The notes: a model not told the origin generated them from the sequence alone. Counted from the first letter of the stretch, positions 10,584 to 19,703 are shown. The stretch is DNA of 46,741 bases from Halobacteria archaeon HArc-gm2 (GCA_025517465.1 JAOPKE010000013.1:1-46741), one strand, 5' to 3'. Numbers and translations: made by a program.

Positions 10584-11825
10584 ATGAGCCGGTTGGACGT
10601 CGGGCTGGCGCTCATCGGCGGGCTGGTACTGGTTCTGAGTCTCGGGACGGGGCTGATCCGGAGTCGGGGGTTCGTCCCGTCGGAACAGATGGTAGCGGTC
10701 GGCTTCGGCGTCCTGATCGGTCCGACCGGGCTCGGACTGCTCGCGCTGACGCCGCTGGGCGACCCGCTGGTCGTCCTGGAACAGGTCGCCCGGCTGACGG
10801 TCGCCATCGCCGTCACCAGCATCGCGCTGCGCCTGTCCCCGGACTACTACCGGCGACACGCGCGGACGCTCGCGGTCGTCCTGGGGCCGGTGATGGTGTT
10901 CATGTGGCTCGCCAGCGCCGCGGTCGCGTGGCTCGCGCTCCCGGAGTCGGTCTGGCTGGCGCTGCTGGTCGGTGCCGTCGTCACGCCCACCGACCCAGTC
11001 CTGGCCAACGCCATCGTCGTCGGCCGGACGGCCCACGAGAACATCCCGACGCGACTCCGCCACCTCCTCTCGGCCGAGGCGGGGATCAACGACGGCGCGG
11101 CGTACCCGTTCGTCTTCCTCCCGATATTCGTCCTGCAACACTCGCCCGACGCGGCCCTCGTCGAGTGGGTGTCGCGGACCTTGCTGTGGGAGGTGGGCGG
11201 CGCAGTGACCATCGGCTTCGCCGTCGGTGCGCTGGCCGGGCGGGCCGAACGGCTCGCGCATTCGCGGCAGTTCGCCGATGAGACGTCGGTGTTCACCGTC
11301 GCCGTCGCACTGACCTTCGCCGTCCTCGGGTTCGCCACGCTACTGGGCAGCGACGGAATCCTCGCGGTCTTCGTCGCCGGTGCCGCGTACAACTGGCAGG
11401 CCGACCCCAGCGACGAGGTCGAGGCCCAGCGGATCGAGGAGGTGTTCGACCGCCTGTTCACGTTCCCCGTCTTCGTCTTCTTCGGGATGGCGATCCCGTG
11501 GGCCGGCTGGACCGGGCTCGGGTGGGCGGGCGTCGCCCTCGTCGTCGGCGTCCTGCTGGTCCGGCGGCTGCCTGCCTTCTGGGCGCTGCGGTCCGCGATC
11601 GGCCCCTTCGACCGACCTGAGGCCGCGCTGTTCGTCGGCTGGTTCGGTCCCATCGGCGTGGCTGCCATCTTCTACGCGACCCTGGCCGTGCGCGAGACGG
11701 GGATCGATCTGGCCTGGACCGCCGGGAGCCTCGTCGTCGCGGGGTCGCTGCTGGCCCACGGGATGACGGCGACGCCGCTGACCTACTGGTACGGCCGCCA
11801 GGAGGACGTGAACGGGTCGACGTAG
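10584..11825 (+). CDS. Cation/proton antiporter (CPA1 family)
   Basis: A 413-residue integral membrane protein with about twelve hydrophobic segments. It is a monovalent cation/proton antiporter, exchanging Na+ (or K+) for H+ across the cell membrane. The family motifs seen are TPTDPVLA near residue 137, where the Asp belongs to the ion-binding site, and SAEAGINDGAAYPF near 169-182, in which the Asn-Asp pair is conserved. GWFGPIGVAAIFYA near 352 is the conserved C-terminal helix. There is no cytosolic regulatory domain, so it is a short form. It ends three bases before a weak GTG reading of the next gene, with mutL following on the same strand. Which cation is carried cannot be told. Role in sodium and pH homeostasis is typical for halophiles. 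Confidence 0.9.
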   Translation: MSRLDVGLALIGGLVLVLSLGTGLIRSRGFVPSEQMVAVGFGVLIGPTGLGLLALTPLGDPLVVLEQVARLTVAIAVTSIALRLSPDYYRRHARTLAVVLGPVMVFMWLASAAVAWLALPESVWLALLVGAVVTPTDPVLANAIVVGRTAHENIPTRLRHLLSAEAGINDGAAYPFVFLPIFVLQHSPDAALVEWVSRTLLWEVGGAVTIGFAVGALAGRAERLAHSRQFADETSVFTVAVALTFAVLGFATLLGSDGILAVFVAGAAYNWQADPSDEVEAQRIEEVFDRLFTFPVFVFFGMAIPWAGWTGLGWAGVALVVGVLLVRRLPAFWALRSAIGPFDRPEAALFVGWFGPIGVAAIFYATLAVRETGIDLAWTAGSLVVAGSLLAHGMTATPLTYWYGRQEDVNGST

Positions 11826-11915
11826 GTGCCGGCTCGTGAGCGCGATGGGACGAGAGACCGCACGCTAAAGTCGCTCGGCCGAATACGCCCTTCCAATGAA
11901 GTCAGGGACGGACCG

Positions 11916-14099
11916 ATGACCGGGGACGTCGACGCCGACGACGACCGCGAGTCGGGTGACGACCACGGACCGGGCGAGGGTTCAATCCGCCAGCTCGACG
12001 CCCAGACGGTCGAGCGCATCGCCGCCGGCGAGGTCGTCGAGCGCCCGGCCTCGGTCGTCAAGGAACTCGTCGAGAACAGCCTCGACGCCGACGCCTCGCG
12101 CGTCTCGGTCGCTGTGGAGGCCGGCGGCACCGAGGGGATCCGCATCACCGACGACGGCGTCGGGATGACTCGCGAAGAGGTCGAGACCGCCGTCGAGAAA
12201 CACACCACCTCGAAGATCAGCGACATCGGGGACCTGGAGGCCGGCGTCGCCACGCTGGGATTCCGCGGCGAGGCGCTCCACGCCATCGGCGCCGTCTCGC
12301 GGGTGACTATCACCACGCGCCCCCGCGGCGGTGACACCGGTACCGAACTCGTGCTGGAGGGCGGCGAGGTGACGAGCGTCGGCCCCGCGGGCTGTCCGGA
12401 GGGGACGACCATCGAGGTGGCGGACCTGTTCTACAACGTCCCCGCCCGGCGGAAGTACCTCAAGCAGGCCAGCACGGAGTTCGCCCACGTCAACACCGTC
12501 GTGACGAGCTACGCGCTGGCCAACCCGGACGTCGCCGTCTCGCTGGACCACGACGGCCGCGAGACGTTCGCGACGACGGGCCAGGGCGACCTGCAGGAGA
12601 CCGTGATGTCCGTCTATGGACGGGAGGTGGCCCGGTCCATGATCGCCGTGGAGAGCGACGATTCGGACCTCCCCGAGGGGCCCCTCGACGGCGTGTCGGG
12701 CCTGGTCAGCCACCCCGAGACGAACCGCGCCGGCCGCGAGTACCTCTCGACGTACGTCAACGGCCGCTACGTCCGGGCGAACGCGGTCCGCGAGGCCGTC
12801 GTCGACGCCTACGGCACCCAGCTTGCCCCCGACCGGTACCCCTTCGCCGTCCTCTTCCTCGACGTCGACGCCGGCACCATCGACGTCAACGTCCACCCAC
12901 GCAAGATGGAGATCCGATTCGCCGACGAGGAGGGAATGCGGACCCAGGTCGAGAGCGCCGTCGAGGGAGCGTTGCTCCGCGAAGGACTGATCCGCAGCGG
13001 CGCACCCCGAGGCCGGTCGGCGCCGGACCAGGCCGAGATAGCGCCCGGGCGGAGTGAGGACGGGAGCGAGGTGGACGCAGACGGGGACCGCGGCGCAGGC
13101 GATAGCCGGGGCTCCTCGGAGACGCCGTCACGCCGACTCTCCATCGACTCCGCCGACGTCAAGGAAGGCCAGAATGCGGGCGTGTCCGAACGAGAGCGTG
13201 CGTCCCGACCCGCCGGCGACGACGCCTCACAGCCGCCGACAGCGGATGCCGACGGCGGGACCGACGCGTCCGGTCCGTCTCCGGCAACCGGCCCGGAGCC
13301 GTCGACCCCGTCGAACGGCGGGTCCGGGACCCCGTCCAGCGACACCGACCAATCCGCCGACACTGACCAGTCAAGCGACGCCGGCCGGTCGAGCGACCCC
13401 GTCCGACCCAGTGACCCGTCCCGCAAGTTCAGCGGCGGGCGCCAGCAGCGCCGCCTCGGCGGCGAGGAACCCACGGAGTCGTTCGACACGCTCCCGTCGA
13501 TGCGCATCCTGGGCCAGCTCCACGAAACGTACGTCGTCGCCGAGACGGACGACGGCCTCGTCCTCGTCGACCAGCACGCCGCCGACGAGCGGATCAACTA
13601 CGAGCGCCTGCAGGCGGCGTTCCGCGGCGAGACGACGACCCAGGCGCTGGCCGAACCCGTCGAACTGGAGCTGACAGCCAGGGAGGCAGAACTGTTCACC
13701 GACCGCGGCGAGGCCCTCTCGCGACTGGGGTTCCACGCCAACCGGGTCGACGACCGCACCGTCGAGGTGACGACGGTGCCCGGCGTCGTCGCCGACGGCG
13801 CCGGCCCGGAACTCGTCCGGGACGCCCTCGCCGCGTTCGTCTCGGGCGAGGGCGCGGCCGCCGGGACGGTCGAGGCCGCCGCCGACGAATTGTTGGGTGA
13901 TTTGGCCTGTTACCCATCGATCACCGGCAACACCTCGCTGACGGAGGGGTCGATCCGCGAGTTGCTGGCCGCGCTGGACGAGTGTGAGAATCCCTACGCC
14001 TGTCCGCACGGGCGGCCGGTGGTTATTGAGCTCGACCGTGGGGAGCTTGAGGACCGATTCGAGCGTGACTATCCCGGCCACGCCGGTCGACGGGAGTGA
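11916..14099 (+). CDS. mutL: DNA mismatch repair protein MutL
   Basis: A 727-residue MutL, which links mismatch recognition by MutS to strand incision. The GHKL ATPase region (residues about 20-340) has ELVENSLDAD, DDGVGM and TLGFRGEALHAIG. The C-terminal dimerisation domain carries DQHAADERINYE, matching the endonuclease metal motif DQHA-x2-E-x4-E, plus ACYPSITGN and CPHGRP, so it is a nicking-type MutL. A Ser/Asp/Pro-rich linker (about 365-530) is longer than in bacterial forms. ATG 11916 is preferred; a GTG at 11826 only adds a basic segment lacking family similarity. No mutS is in this window, although the two genes are often neighbours in Halobacteria. It is downstream of the antiporter and followed by a T-run. 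Confidence 0.93.
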   Translation: MTGDVDADDDRESGDDHGPGEGSIRQLDAQTVERIAAGEVVERPASVVKELVENSLDADASRVSVAVEAGGTEGIRITDDGVGMTREEVETAVEKHTTSKISDIGDLEAGVATLGFRGEALHAIGAVSRVTITTRPRGGDTGTELVLEGGEVTSVGPAGCPEGTTIEVADLFYNVPARRKYLKQASTEFAHVNTVVTSYALANPDVAVSLDHDGRETFATTGQGDLQETVMSVYGREVARSMIAVESDDSDLPEGPLDGVSGLVSHPETNRAGREYLSTYVNGRYVRANAVREAVVDAYGTQLAPDRYPFAVLFLDVDAGTIDVNVHPRKMEIRFADEEGMRTQVESAVEGALLREGLIRSGAPRGRSAPDQAEIAPGRSEDGSEVDADGDRGAGDSRGSSETPSRRLSIDSADVKEGQNAGVSERERASRPAGDDASQPPTADADGGTDASGPSPATGPEPSTPSNGGSGTPSSDTDQSADTDQSSDAGRSSDPVRPSDPSRKFSGGRQQRRLGGEEPTESFDTLPSMRILGQLHETYVVAETDDGLVLVDQHAADERINYERLQAAFRGETTTQALAEPVELELTAREAELFTDRGEALSRLGFHANRVDDRTVEVTTVPGVVADGAGPELVRDALAAFVSGEGAAAGTVEAAADELLGDLACYPSITGNTSLTEGSIRELLAALDECENPYACPHGRPVVIELDRGELEDRFERDYPGHAGRRE

Positions 14100-14100
14100 G

Positions 14101-14105
14101 TTTTT
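14101..14105 (+). terminator. Oligo-T terminator after mutL
   Basis: Five T residues begin two bases after the mutL stop codon. Short T-runs on the coding strand are the usual archaeal termination signal. Confidence 0.4.
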
Positions 14106-14184
14106 AGAATCGGTCGTTCTGGGTTCGCTTCGGAGGCCACGATGCGCTCCGCAGGGACTGCTGCAAACACTACAATCAGTAGAA

Positions 14185-14686
14185 GAAAGCCCTCGGCGTG
14201 CTGCACTCGCGCGGACCACACTGCGCTCCTCGCTCACTCCGTTCGCTCGGTGCTTGTGGGTCCGTGCTTCGCGCACCCCGCCTCGCCCTTTCAGTCCTCC
14301 AGGGACTGCATCACTCGCGCCACGGAGGCGCTCGCGATTGAGACCACCAAACCTCCCCGGTCGCGCCTGGCGGCGCGACACGCGTCCTGACCGCTCCGCC
14401 ACCAAACCTCCCCGGTCGCGCCTGGCGGCGCGACACGCGTCCTGACCGCTCCGCCGTCAGAACGAAGTTCTGACGAGCATCGCCTCGCCGTGCTCGGCTC
14501 AACGCAACCGCCCGATGGTCGGCCGGGAGCGCGTTTCATCGCGCGACCAGGGGGAGGGCAGGGCTGCGGTGCAGTCATCTGGAGGACTGAAAGGGCGAGG
14601 CGGGGTCCGGGAACTCGGGCGTAGCAATCACGCGAGGAACGAGCGCGCGCAGCACGCCCCGGGACCGGAGCGCGCCGAGGGCTTTC
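14185..14686. repeat. Nested inverted-repeat element, copy 1
   Basis: The mutL-kdgK intergenic region holds no gene but is highly structured. Outer arms are GAAAGCCCTCGGCGTGCT (14185-14202) and its complement with one mismatch (14669-14686). Inner arms are 22 bases, perfect, beginning CCTCGCCCTTTCAGTCC (14281-14302) and repeated inverted at 14579-14600. A 276-base core lies between. Copy 2 at 24252-24645 has the same arm order and nearly the same outer-to-inner spacing, and 35 core bases (14517-14551) are identical to 24476-24510. It does not encode a transposase and I see no target-site duplication. Confidence 0.8.
14346..14455 (+). repeat. Perfect 55-base tandem duplication
   Basis: Two identical 55-base units (14346-14400 and 14401-14455) lie head to tail in the core of the nested repeat element. 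Each contains the hairpin GTCGCGC-CTGGCG-GCGCGAC. Copy 2 of the element lacks this duplication, so it is a local expansion. Confidence 0.9.
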
Positions 14687-14857
14687 GAGTTGGTGCTGGA
14701 TCTGTTGTCGACTCCAGAGAGCGGGCCGAGAGGCGTTCCTTCGTTCCTGAAGTGCCACCCGACACCACGTGAGCCACCAACCACAGCCTCACTCACCCCC
14801 GAAATCACCCGTCGACACAGTCGTGTGAACTAAGCGGGGGGCTGTTCATGGAGGGGT

Positions 14858-15811
14858 ATGACACGTCTCGTTACCTTCGGTGAGACAGCCATCCGCATCA
14901 CGCCGCCGGGGCGCGAGCGCCTCGAAACCGCCACGGACGTCCGCCTGCGGGCGGACGGGACAGAGAGCAACGTCGCCGTCGCGGCGAGTCGGCTGGGAAC
15001 GCCGTCGGTCTGGATCTCGAAGCTGCCGGACACGCCGCTGGGCAAGCGGGTCCTGTCGGAGTTGCACGAACACGGGCTCGACACCGACGTCGTGTGGGCC
15101 GAGGCGGACGCCGGTCGCCAGGGGCTGTCCTTCCACGAGACGGCGCGCAGTCCGCGCGAGGACGTCTCCATCCAGGACCGTGGCGACACCGCCGCGGCGA
15201 CTGTCACGCCGGGTGAACTCCCGATGACGAAGATAACGAGCGCCGACGCGGTGTTTCTCAGTGGGTCGACGATGGCGCTGTCGCCGAACACGGCGGACAC
15301 CGTCGAGGCGATCCTCCGGGCGGCCGGCGGCACGCGCGTCCTCGACCTGGACTTCGACCCCGGACTCTGGTCCGCCGACGTGGCCCGGCGGACGTTCGAG
15401 GGGATGCTCGACGCCGTCGACGTCCTGATCGCCAACGAGGAGGACGCCAAGACCATCTTCGAGCGCTCTGGCAACCCGCGGGAGATCATCCACTCTATCG
15501 CGTCGGAGGGCGGCTTCGACGAGGTGGTCATCACCCGGAGCGAGCGGGGCGCTATCGCGGTCGACGACAACATCCTCCACGAGGTCGACGCCATCGAGAC
15601 GGAACTGGTCGACGCGGCCGGCCAGCACGACGCGTTCGTCGGCGGGTTCCTCCACAGGCACCTCGCCGACGCGTCGACGGAGGACGCGCTGCGCCACGGC
15701 CTCGCCGCCGCGGCTATCACGCGGACCATCCCGGGTTCCATGACGACGATGTCGGCCGGCGAAGTGGAACGGCTGGCGGCGGCGGCCGCTGACGACGGAC
15801 GCGGGCACTGA
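14858..15811 (+). CDS. PfkB-family sugar kinase, KDG-kinase-like
   Basis: A 317-residue carbohydrate kinase of the ribokinase/PfkB family. The opening LVTFGETAIRITPPG and the DGTESNVAVAASRLG segment (about residues 33-47) match the sugar-binding part of 2-keto-3-deoxygluconate kinases, which feed the semi-phosphorylative Entner-Doudoroff pathway. DLDFDPGLW (about 164-172) and LIANEEDAK (about 189-197) are family hallmarks. The usual C-terminal GAGDAF anion-hole motif reads AGQHDAFVGGF near residue 255: the catalytic Asp is kept, but Ala-Gly is replaced by Gln-His. Substrate is therefore uncertain; KDG or another hexose derivative is possible. It stands alone after the repeat element and is followed 99 bases later by a surface protein with its own promoter. 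Confidence 0.82.
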   Translation: MTRLVTFGETAIRITPPGRERLETATDVRLRADGTESNVAVAASRLGTPSVWISKLPDTPLGKRVLSELHEHGLDTDVVWAEADAGRQGLSFHETARSPREDVSIQDRGDTAAATVTPGELPMTKITSADAVFLSGSTMALSPNTADTVEAILRAAGGTRVLDLDFDPGLWSADVARRTFEGMLDAVDVLIANEEDAKTIFERSGNPREIIHSIASEGGFDEVVITRSERGAIAVDDNILHEVDAIETELVDAAGQHDAFVGGFLHRHLADASTEDALRHGLAAAAITRTIPGSMTTMSAGEVERLAAAAADDGRGH

Positions 15812-15910
15812 ACGACCGTGACGCTGAACGACTGGTGGGCGGTGGGAACGGGCCGACCGAAACTCTGATCGGACGGAAACCATTTATCCCAGGACACGTA
15901 CCGGGTAGTT

Positions 15911-17119
15911 ATGATACCGACTCGCGTCCACGCGACGGTCTTTCTCGTGGCCGCACTCTGTCTTTCGGTGGGGGCACCGGCAGTCGTCGCGGGCCAGACC
16001 AACGTAACGCTCACAGTGACGGTCGTCGACCAGGACGGTGACACCGTCAGCGACGTCGACATCTCGGCGACCTGGGACGACGGCGGCCCGGTCAACGAGA
16101 CCACCCGTTCCAACGGCCAGGCCCTCGTCGACGTCCCCGAGGGCGCCAACGTGACCATCTCGGTCCACGACGAGGACTACGTCCGCAACGCGCCGCTCGT
16201 CATCGAGGACGCCGAGACCGGAGAGGTCGACGTCGAGGTTGCCGAGGCCGGCTCGGCGACCGTCGACGTCGTCGACGCACAGGGCTCGGTCGCGAACGCG
16301 AAGGTCCAGCTCTACGACGGCGACGACCGCATCGCCGACGCGCGCACCGGAAGCGACGGCTCGTTCACCACGCGCGACATCGAACAGGGCGACTACGAGG
16401 TCCGCGTCTGGAAGGAGGGCTACCTCCGCAGTGCGACCGACCTGACGGTCGACGGCGACGTCAGCCACGAGGTCGAGATCGAGCAGGATTCGCGACTCCT
16501 CCAGGTCACCGTCAGCGACGACCACTACTCGCCGCCCCAGGCCGTCGCGAACGCGACCGTCAGGGTCGGGGGCCGCAACACGGTGGCGACGCTCTCCAAC
16601 GGCGAAGCGACCGTCCAGGTGCCGGTCAACGCCAACTACGACGTCACCGTCACCAAGGATGGCTACGAGACCAACGAGACGTCGGTCCGGGTCCGCGAGG
16701 AGGCCGAATCGGCGAATCTCACCATCCAGCGCACCGACGCCATCAGCCTCGCCGTCGCCAACGAGCGCGTCGTCCCCGGCGAGTCCACCCGCGTGACCGT
16801 CACCGACGAGTACGGCGACCCCGTCTCCGGCGCCGACGTCAGCATCGAGGGCGAGTCCGCCGGCACGACGAACGACGACGGCGTCACCTCGGTCACCGTC
16901 GAAAGCGCCGGCACGCAGGATCTCACCGCCACCAGCGGCGACCTCGAAGCCACCGCCAACGTCACGGGCGTCCAGGTCGGCGGCGAGTCGACCGACACCG
17001 CCTCGGCGACCGAGAACGCGACTGGCACCGAGACGTCCGACTTCAGCGGCCCCGGCTTCACCGTCGCCGGTGCAATCGTGGCGCTCCTGGCAGCCGGACT
17101 GCTGGCGCGTCGGGACTGA
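15911..17119 (+). CDS. PGF-CTERM surface protein with repeated Ig-like domains
   Basis: A 402-residue secreted surface protein. A Sec signal covers residues 1-27, ending at VVAGQ. The body is a series of carboxypeptidase-regulatory or Ig-like beta-sandwiches: VTVVDQDGDTVSDVDISATW, then ATVDVVDAQGSVANAKVQLY, then a third near 200-260 and a fourth near 290-350 (VTVTDEYGDPVSGADVSIEG). Several N-x-S/T sites suggest N-glycosylation. The end is Thr/Ala/Glu-rich, then SGPGFTVAGAIVALLAAGLL and ARRD: the PGF motif, a hydrophobic helix and Arg residues. This is the sorting signal cut by archaeosortase A, after which the protein is linked to a lipid. TTTAT lies 26 bases before the ATG. A structural or adhesive role is inferred. 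Confidence 0.88.
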   Translation: MIPTRVHATVFLVAALCLSVGAPAVVAGQTNVTLTVTVVDQDGDTVSDVDISATWDDGGPVNETTRSNGQALVDVPEGANVTISVHDEDYVRNAPLVIEDAETGEVDVEVAEAGSATVDVVDAQGSVANAKVQLYDGDDRIADARTGSDGSFTTRDIEQGDYEVRVWKEGYLRSATDLTVDGDVSHEVEIEQDSRLLQVTVSDDHYSPPQAVANATVRVGGRNTVATLSNGEATVQVPVNANYDVTVTKDGYETNETSVRVREEAESANLTIQRTDAISLAVANERVVPGESTRVTVTDEYGDPVSGADVSIEGESAGTTNDDGVTSVTVESAGTQDLTATSGDLEATANVTGVQVGGESTDTASATENATGTETSDFSGPGFTVAGAIVALLAAGLLARRD

Positions 17120-17192
17120 GAAACGGGGGTTTCGGCGGTTAACCCGGTTTTCTTCGGGTCACGTTCCCACAGCGTCCCGCTCGGTTATCGGG

Positions 17193-17390
17193 CTAGCGGA
17201 CGACCAGCCCGACCAGGCTGATCAGGAAGCCAGCGAGGCCAAAGACCTCTAATCCGTCCACGAATCCGCCGATGAGGGTGAGCTGGATGCCGAAGAGGAT
17301 GAGCTTCACGCCCGTGATCGGTGAGACCCAGTCGGCGGCCCGCTTCTCCCGGAGGACACGATCGAGCTGACTGTCGGCGTCGGCCGTCAT
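17193..17390 (-). CDS. Small two-helix membrane protein
   Basis: A 65-residue protein. The first 28 residues are charged and polar (DADSQLDRVLREKRAADWV); the rest forms two hydrophobic segments, about ITGVKLILFGIQLTLIGGF and VFGLAGFLISLVGLVV. ATG at 17390 is chosen over 17417 because a Thr-Ala-Asp start is typical of haloarchaeal leaders. The gene is convergent with the PGF-CTERM gene and divergent from the YgfZ-like gene, whose promoter region starts at its 5' end. I do not recognise a family beyond a small haloarchaeal membrane protein. Confidence 0.65.
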   Translation of the reverse strand: MTADADSQLDRVLREKRAADWVSPITGVKLILFGIQLTLIGGFVDGLEVFGLAGFLISLVGLVVR

Positions 17391-17520
17391 GTGCGACGTG
17401 TCAGCGATTGCAGACAATACGTTTCCGGTCTCGGCGGACGCTCACCCGACCGGCGCGCTGGTCTCGCCGACCGTTCCAGAGTGTGGGGACTTATCCTTCC
17501 GAAGCGCCCATCGGGGACCA

Positions 17521-18606
17521 ATGACCGTCATCGAGGACGTCCACGATGTCCACGGCGCGACGTACCGCGAGGTGGGTGGGCGACGCGTCGTCGACCACTA
17601 CGGCCGGCCCGAGCGCGTCGTCCGGGCGGTGCGCAACGTCGTCGGGGTGATCGAGATGGGCTACGGCGTCGTCACGATCACGGGCGAGGACCGCGTCGAC
17701 TTCGTCGACAACACCGTCTCGAACCGCGTGCCGACGGCGGACGGCGAGGGCTGTTACGCGCTCCTCCTCGACCCCCAGGGCGCCATCGAGACGGCGATGT
17801 ACGTCTACAACGCCGGCGAGCGCCTGCTGATCTTCACGGCGCCCGACCGCGCCGAACCGCTGGTCGAGGACTGGCGGGAGAAGACGTTCATCCAGGACGT
17901 CGACATCGACCTGGCCACAGACGAGTTCGCCGTCTTCGGGGTCCACGGCCCCGAGGCGACGGAGAAGGTCGCCAGCGTGCTCAACGGCGCGGGCACGCCC
18001 GAAGCACACCTCTCGTTCGTCCGCGGGACGATGGTCGACGCCGGCGTCACCGTGATCCGGGGCGACGGCCTCGCCGGCGAGGAGGGGTACGAGGTGGTCT
18101 GTGCCGCTGACGTCGCCAGCGACGTCTTCGACACGCTGGAGAACCGCGGGGTCAACGCCGCCCCCTTCGGCTACCGCACCTGGGAGACGCTCACCCTCGA
18201 AGCCGGGACGCCGCTGTTCGAGACGGAGCTGCAGGGCAGAATCCCGAACGTCCTCGGCCTCCGCAACGCCGTCGACTTCGAGAAGGGCTGTTTCGTCGGC
18301 CAGGAGGTCGTCTCCCGCGTCGAGAACCGCGGCCAGCCATCGACGCGGCTGGTTGGTCTGACCTGCGACGCCGTGCCCGACCAGGGGGCAGCGGTGTTCG
18401 CCGGCGACGCGTCCGTCGGCGAGGTGACCCGCGCCGTCGAGAGCCCGACGTGTGAGGCGCCGATTGCTTTCGCTGCCGTGGACTACGAACTGCCGGAGGA
18501 GGCGTTGACCGTTCGGGTGGACGGTGAGGAGGTCGAGGCCGAGCGAACCGAGCTTCCATTCGTCGAGGGGTCGGACGAGTCTGCGCGGCTGCCGCGGTAC
18601 GAGTGA
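17521..18606 (+). CDS. ygfZ: YgfZ/GcvT-family folate-binding protein
   Basis: A 361-residue member of the aminomethyltransferase (GcvT) fold. The signature KGCFVGQEVVSR near residue 257 is the YgfZ motif K-G-C-x-x-GQE, in which the Cys is essential in bacterial YgfZ. Those proteins bind tetrahydrofolate and help make or repair iron-sulfur clusters, including those needed for tRNA thiomethylation. The N-terminal region has VVTITGEDRVDFVDNTVSNRVP and DPQGAIETAMYVY, typical of the folate domain. It is not a GcvT of the glycine cleavage system: it has the YgfZ motif and no glycine-cleavage genes are near. ATG 17521 lies 28 bases after a CTTATCC TATA-like element, so a leaderless transcript is likely. 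Confidence 0.88.
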   Translation: MTVIEDVHDVHGATYREVGGRRVVDHYGRPERVVRAVRNVVGVIEMGYGVVTITGEDRVDFVDNTVSNRVPTADGEGCYALLLDPQGAIETAMYVYNAGERLLIFTAPDRAEPLVEDWREKTFIQDVDIDLATDEFAVFGVHGPEATEKVASVLNGAGTPEAHLSFVRGTMVDAGVTVIRGDGLAGEEGYEVVCAADVASDVFDTLENRGVNAAPFGYRTWETLTLEAGTPLFETELQGRIPNVLGLRNAVDFEKGCFVGQEVVSRVENRGQPSTRLVGLTCDAVPDQGAAVFAGDASVGEVTRAVESPTCEAPIAFAAVDYELPEEALTVRVDGEEVEAERTELPFVEGSDESARLPRYE

Positions 18607-18770
18607 GATGTTTCGCCGGATCGGGCCTTCCTCCTGCAGCCTGGTGTACGAACGGCTGACGAAGCACGGCAACCTTCAAATACGTATTCTTCGTAGCGAC
18701 ACGCGTATTCTGCTGGCCGGAGCCGTAGCGCTGTCCGGCCGGTCGCCGTCCGTCACGCGGCACGAAATCC

Positions 18771-19703
18771 ATGACACGTGACATACACGACGTGCTAGAG
18801 TCGTATGCGAGTAGCTACAGCGTCCATCGGGTCCTCCACGACGTCCCCCCACACCGCGTGTACGAGGTGACTGTGGACGGTGTTCGAGCAGCCTGCAAGC
18901 TAGCTCGGGACTCGCGGGCGGCACCCTCGGTCGAAGGCCGCGTTATCGAACACGTCGAGCGCGAAACCGACGTCCCCGTTCCCCACATCCTCACCGTGGG
19001 CGACGTCTACTTCCTGACGGAGTGGTGTGACGACGCGCCGGACGATCAGGTTTCAGTGACGGAATCCGAAGCTCGGGCCCTGGGAGCCTCTCTTGCGACC
19101 CTCCACACCCAAACCTCGTTCGAGAGTACCGGTCTGCTCGGGGAATCCTCCACGCTCACAGTTCGAGCACAGGATACCTGGAGTGAGACGCTCGGCGAGA
19201 TACTCTCCGGCGTTCACGACGACCTGGCCGGGACCGGATACGAAGACGTTAGCGAGCGCGCGCTCTCGTTCGTCGACTGCCATCGGGAGTTCTTCGATGC
19301 CGCAGGCGACGCCGTACTGATTCACGGGGACTTCGTTCCGAGCCACGTCACTTTCGACCAGGGCGAAGTCTGCCGCGTCGTCGACTGGGAACACGCGATA
19401 GCGGGCCCGGGTGAGTACGATTTCGCCCGAACCGAACTGCACGTCTTCGATAATCCGGCCCGTGAGAACGAGCGCCACCGCGACGCGTTTCGTGCCGGAT
19501 ACGAGTCGGTTCGAGAACTCCAATCCGGATCCGAACTCCGGCGACGGGCCTACAAGGCCCTTATCTTTGCTTTCGATATCAGACAGAGCTTCGTGCAAGA
19601 CCAGCGAACCAGCGATGAACGGGAACGTTTCAACGACAGGTTCCGGGAGCTCGCGTTCCACATCATCGACGAGGTGGAGGAGGCGATCGACGGTGGGGAT
19701 TGA
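18771..19703 (+). CDS. Aminoglycoside-phosphotransferase-fold kinase
   Basis: A 310-residue APH/ChoK-type kinase. The N-lobe has CKLARDS near residue 42, where Lys would contact ATP, and FLTEWCDD near 82 as the hinge. The C-lobe has the catalytic loop HGDFVPSHVTF near 184 and the metal-binding VVDWEHA near 203. In the canonical loop H-x-D-x4-N the final Asn coordinates Mg2+; here His stands at that place. The family phosphorylates small molecules such as choline, homoserine, sugars or antibiotics, and the substrate here is unknown. Codon use is somewhat less G/C-rich than its neighbours. The upstream 164 bases contain AATACGTATT, a short palindrome, but no clear operator. Confidence 0.8.
   Translation: MTRDIHDVLESYASSYSVHRVLHDVPPHRVYEVTVDGVRAACKLARDSRAAPSVEGRVIEHVERETDVPVPHILTVGDVYFLTEWCDDAPDDQVSVTESEARALGASLATLHTQTSFESTGLLGESSTLTVRAQDTWSETLGEILSGVHDDLAGTGYEDVSERALSFVDCHREFFDAAGDAVLIHGDFVPSHVTFDQGEVCRVVDWEHAIAGPGEYDFARTELHVFDNPARENERHRDAFRAGYESVRELQSGSELRRRAYKALIFAFDIRQSFVQDQRTSDERERFNDRFRELAFHIIDEVEEAIDGGD

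Noticed and set aside
14185-14686. CRISPR array
   Set aside because: Repeats are two 55-base tandem copies and inverted arms, not short direct repeats with unique spacers.
17521-18606. GcvT of the glycine cleavage system
   Set aside because: It carries the YgfZ Cys motif, and no gcvH or gcvP is nearby.
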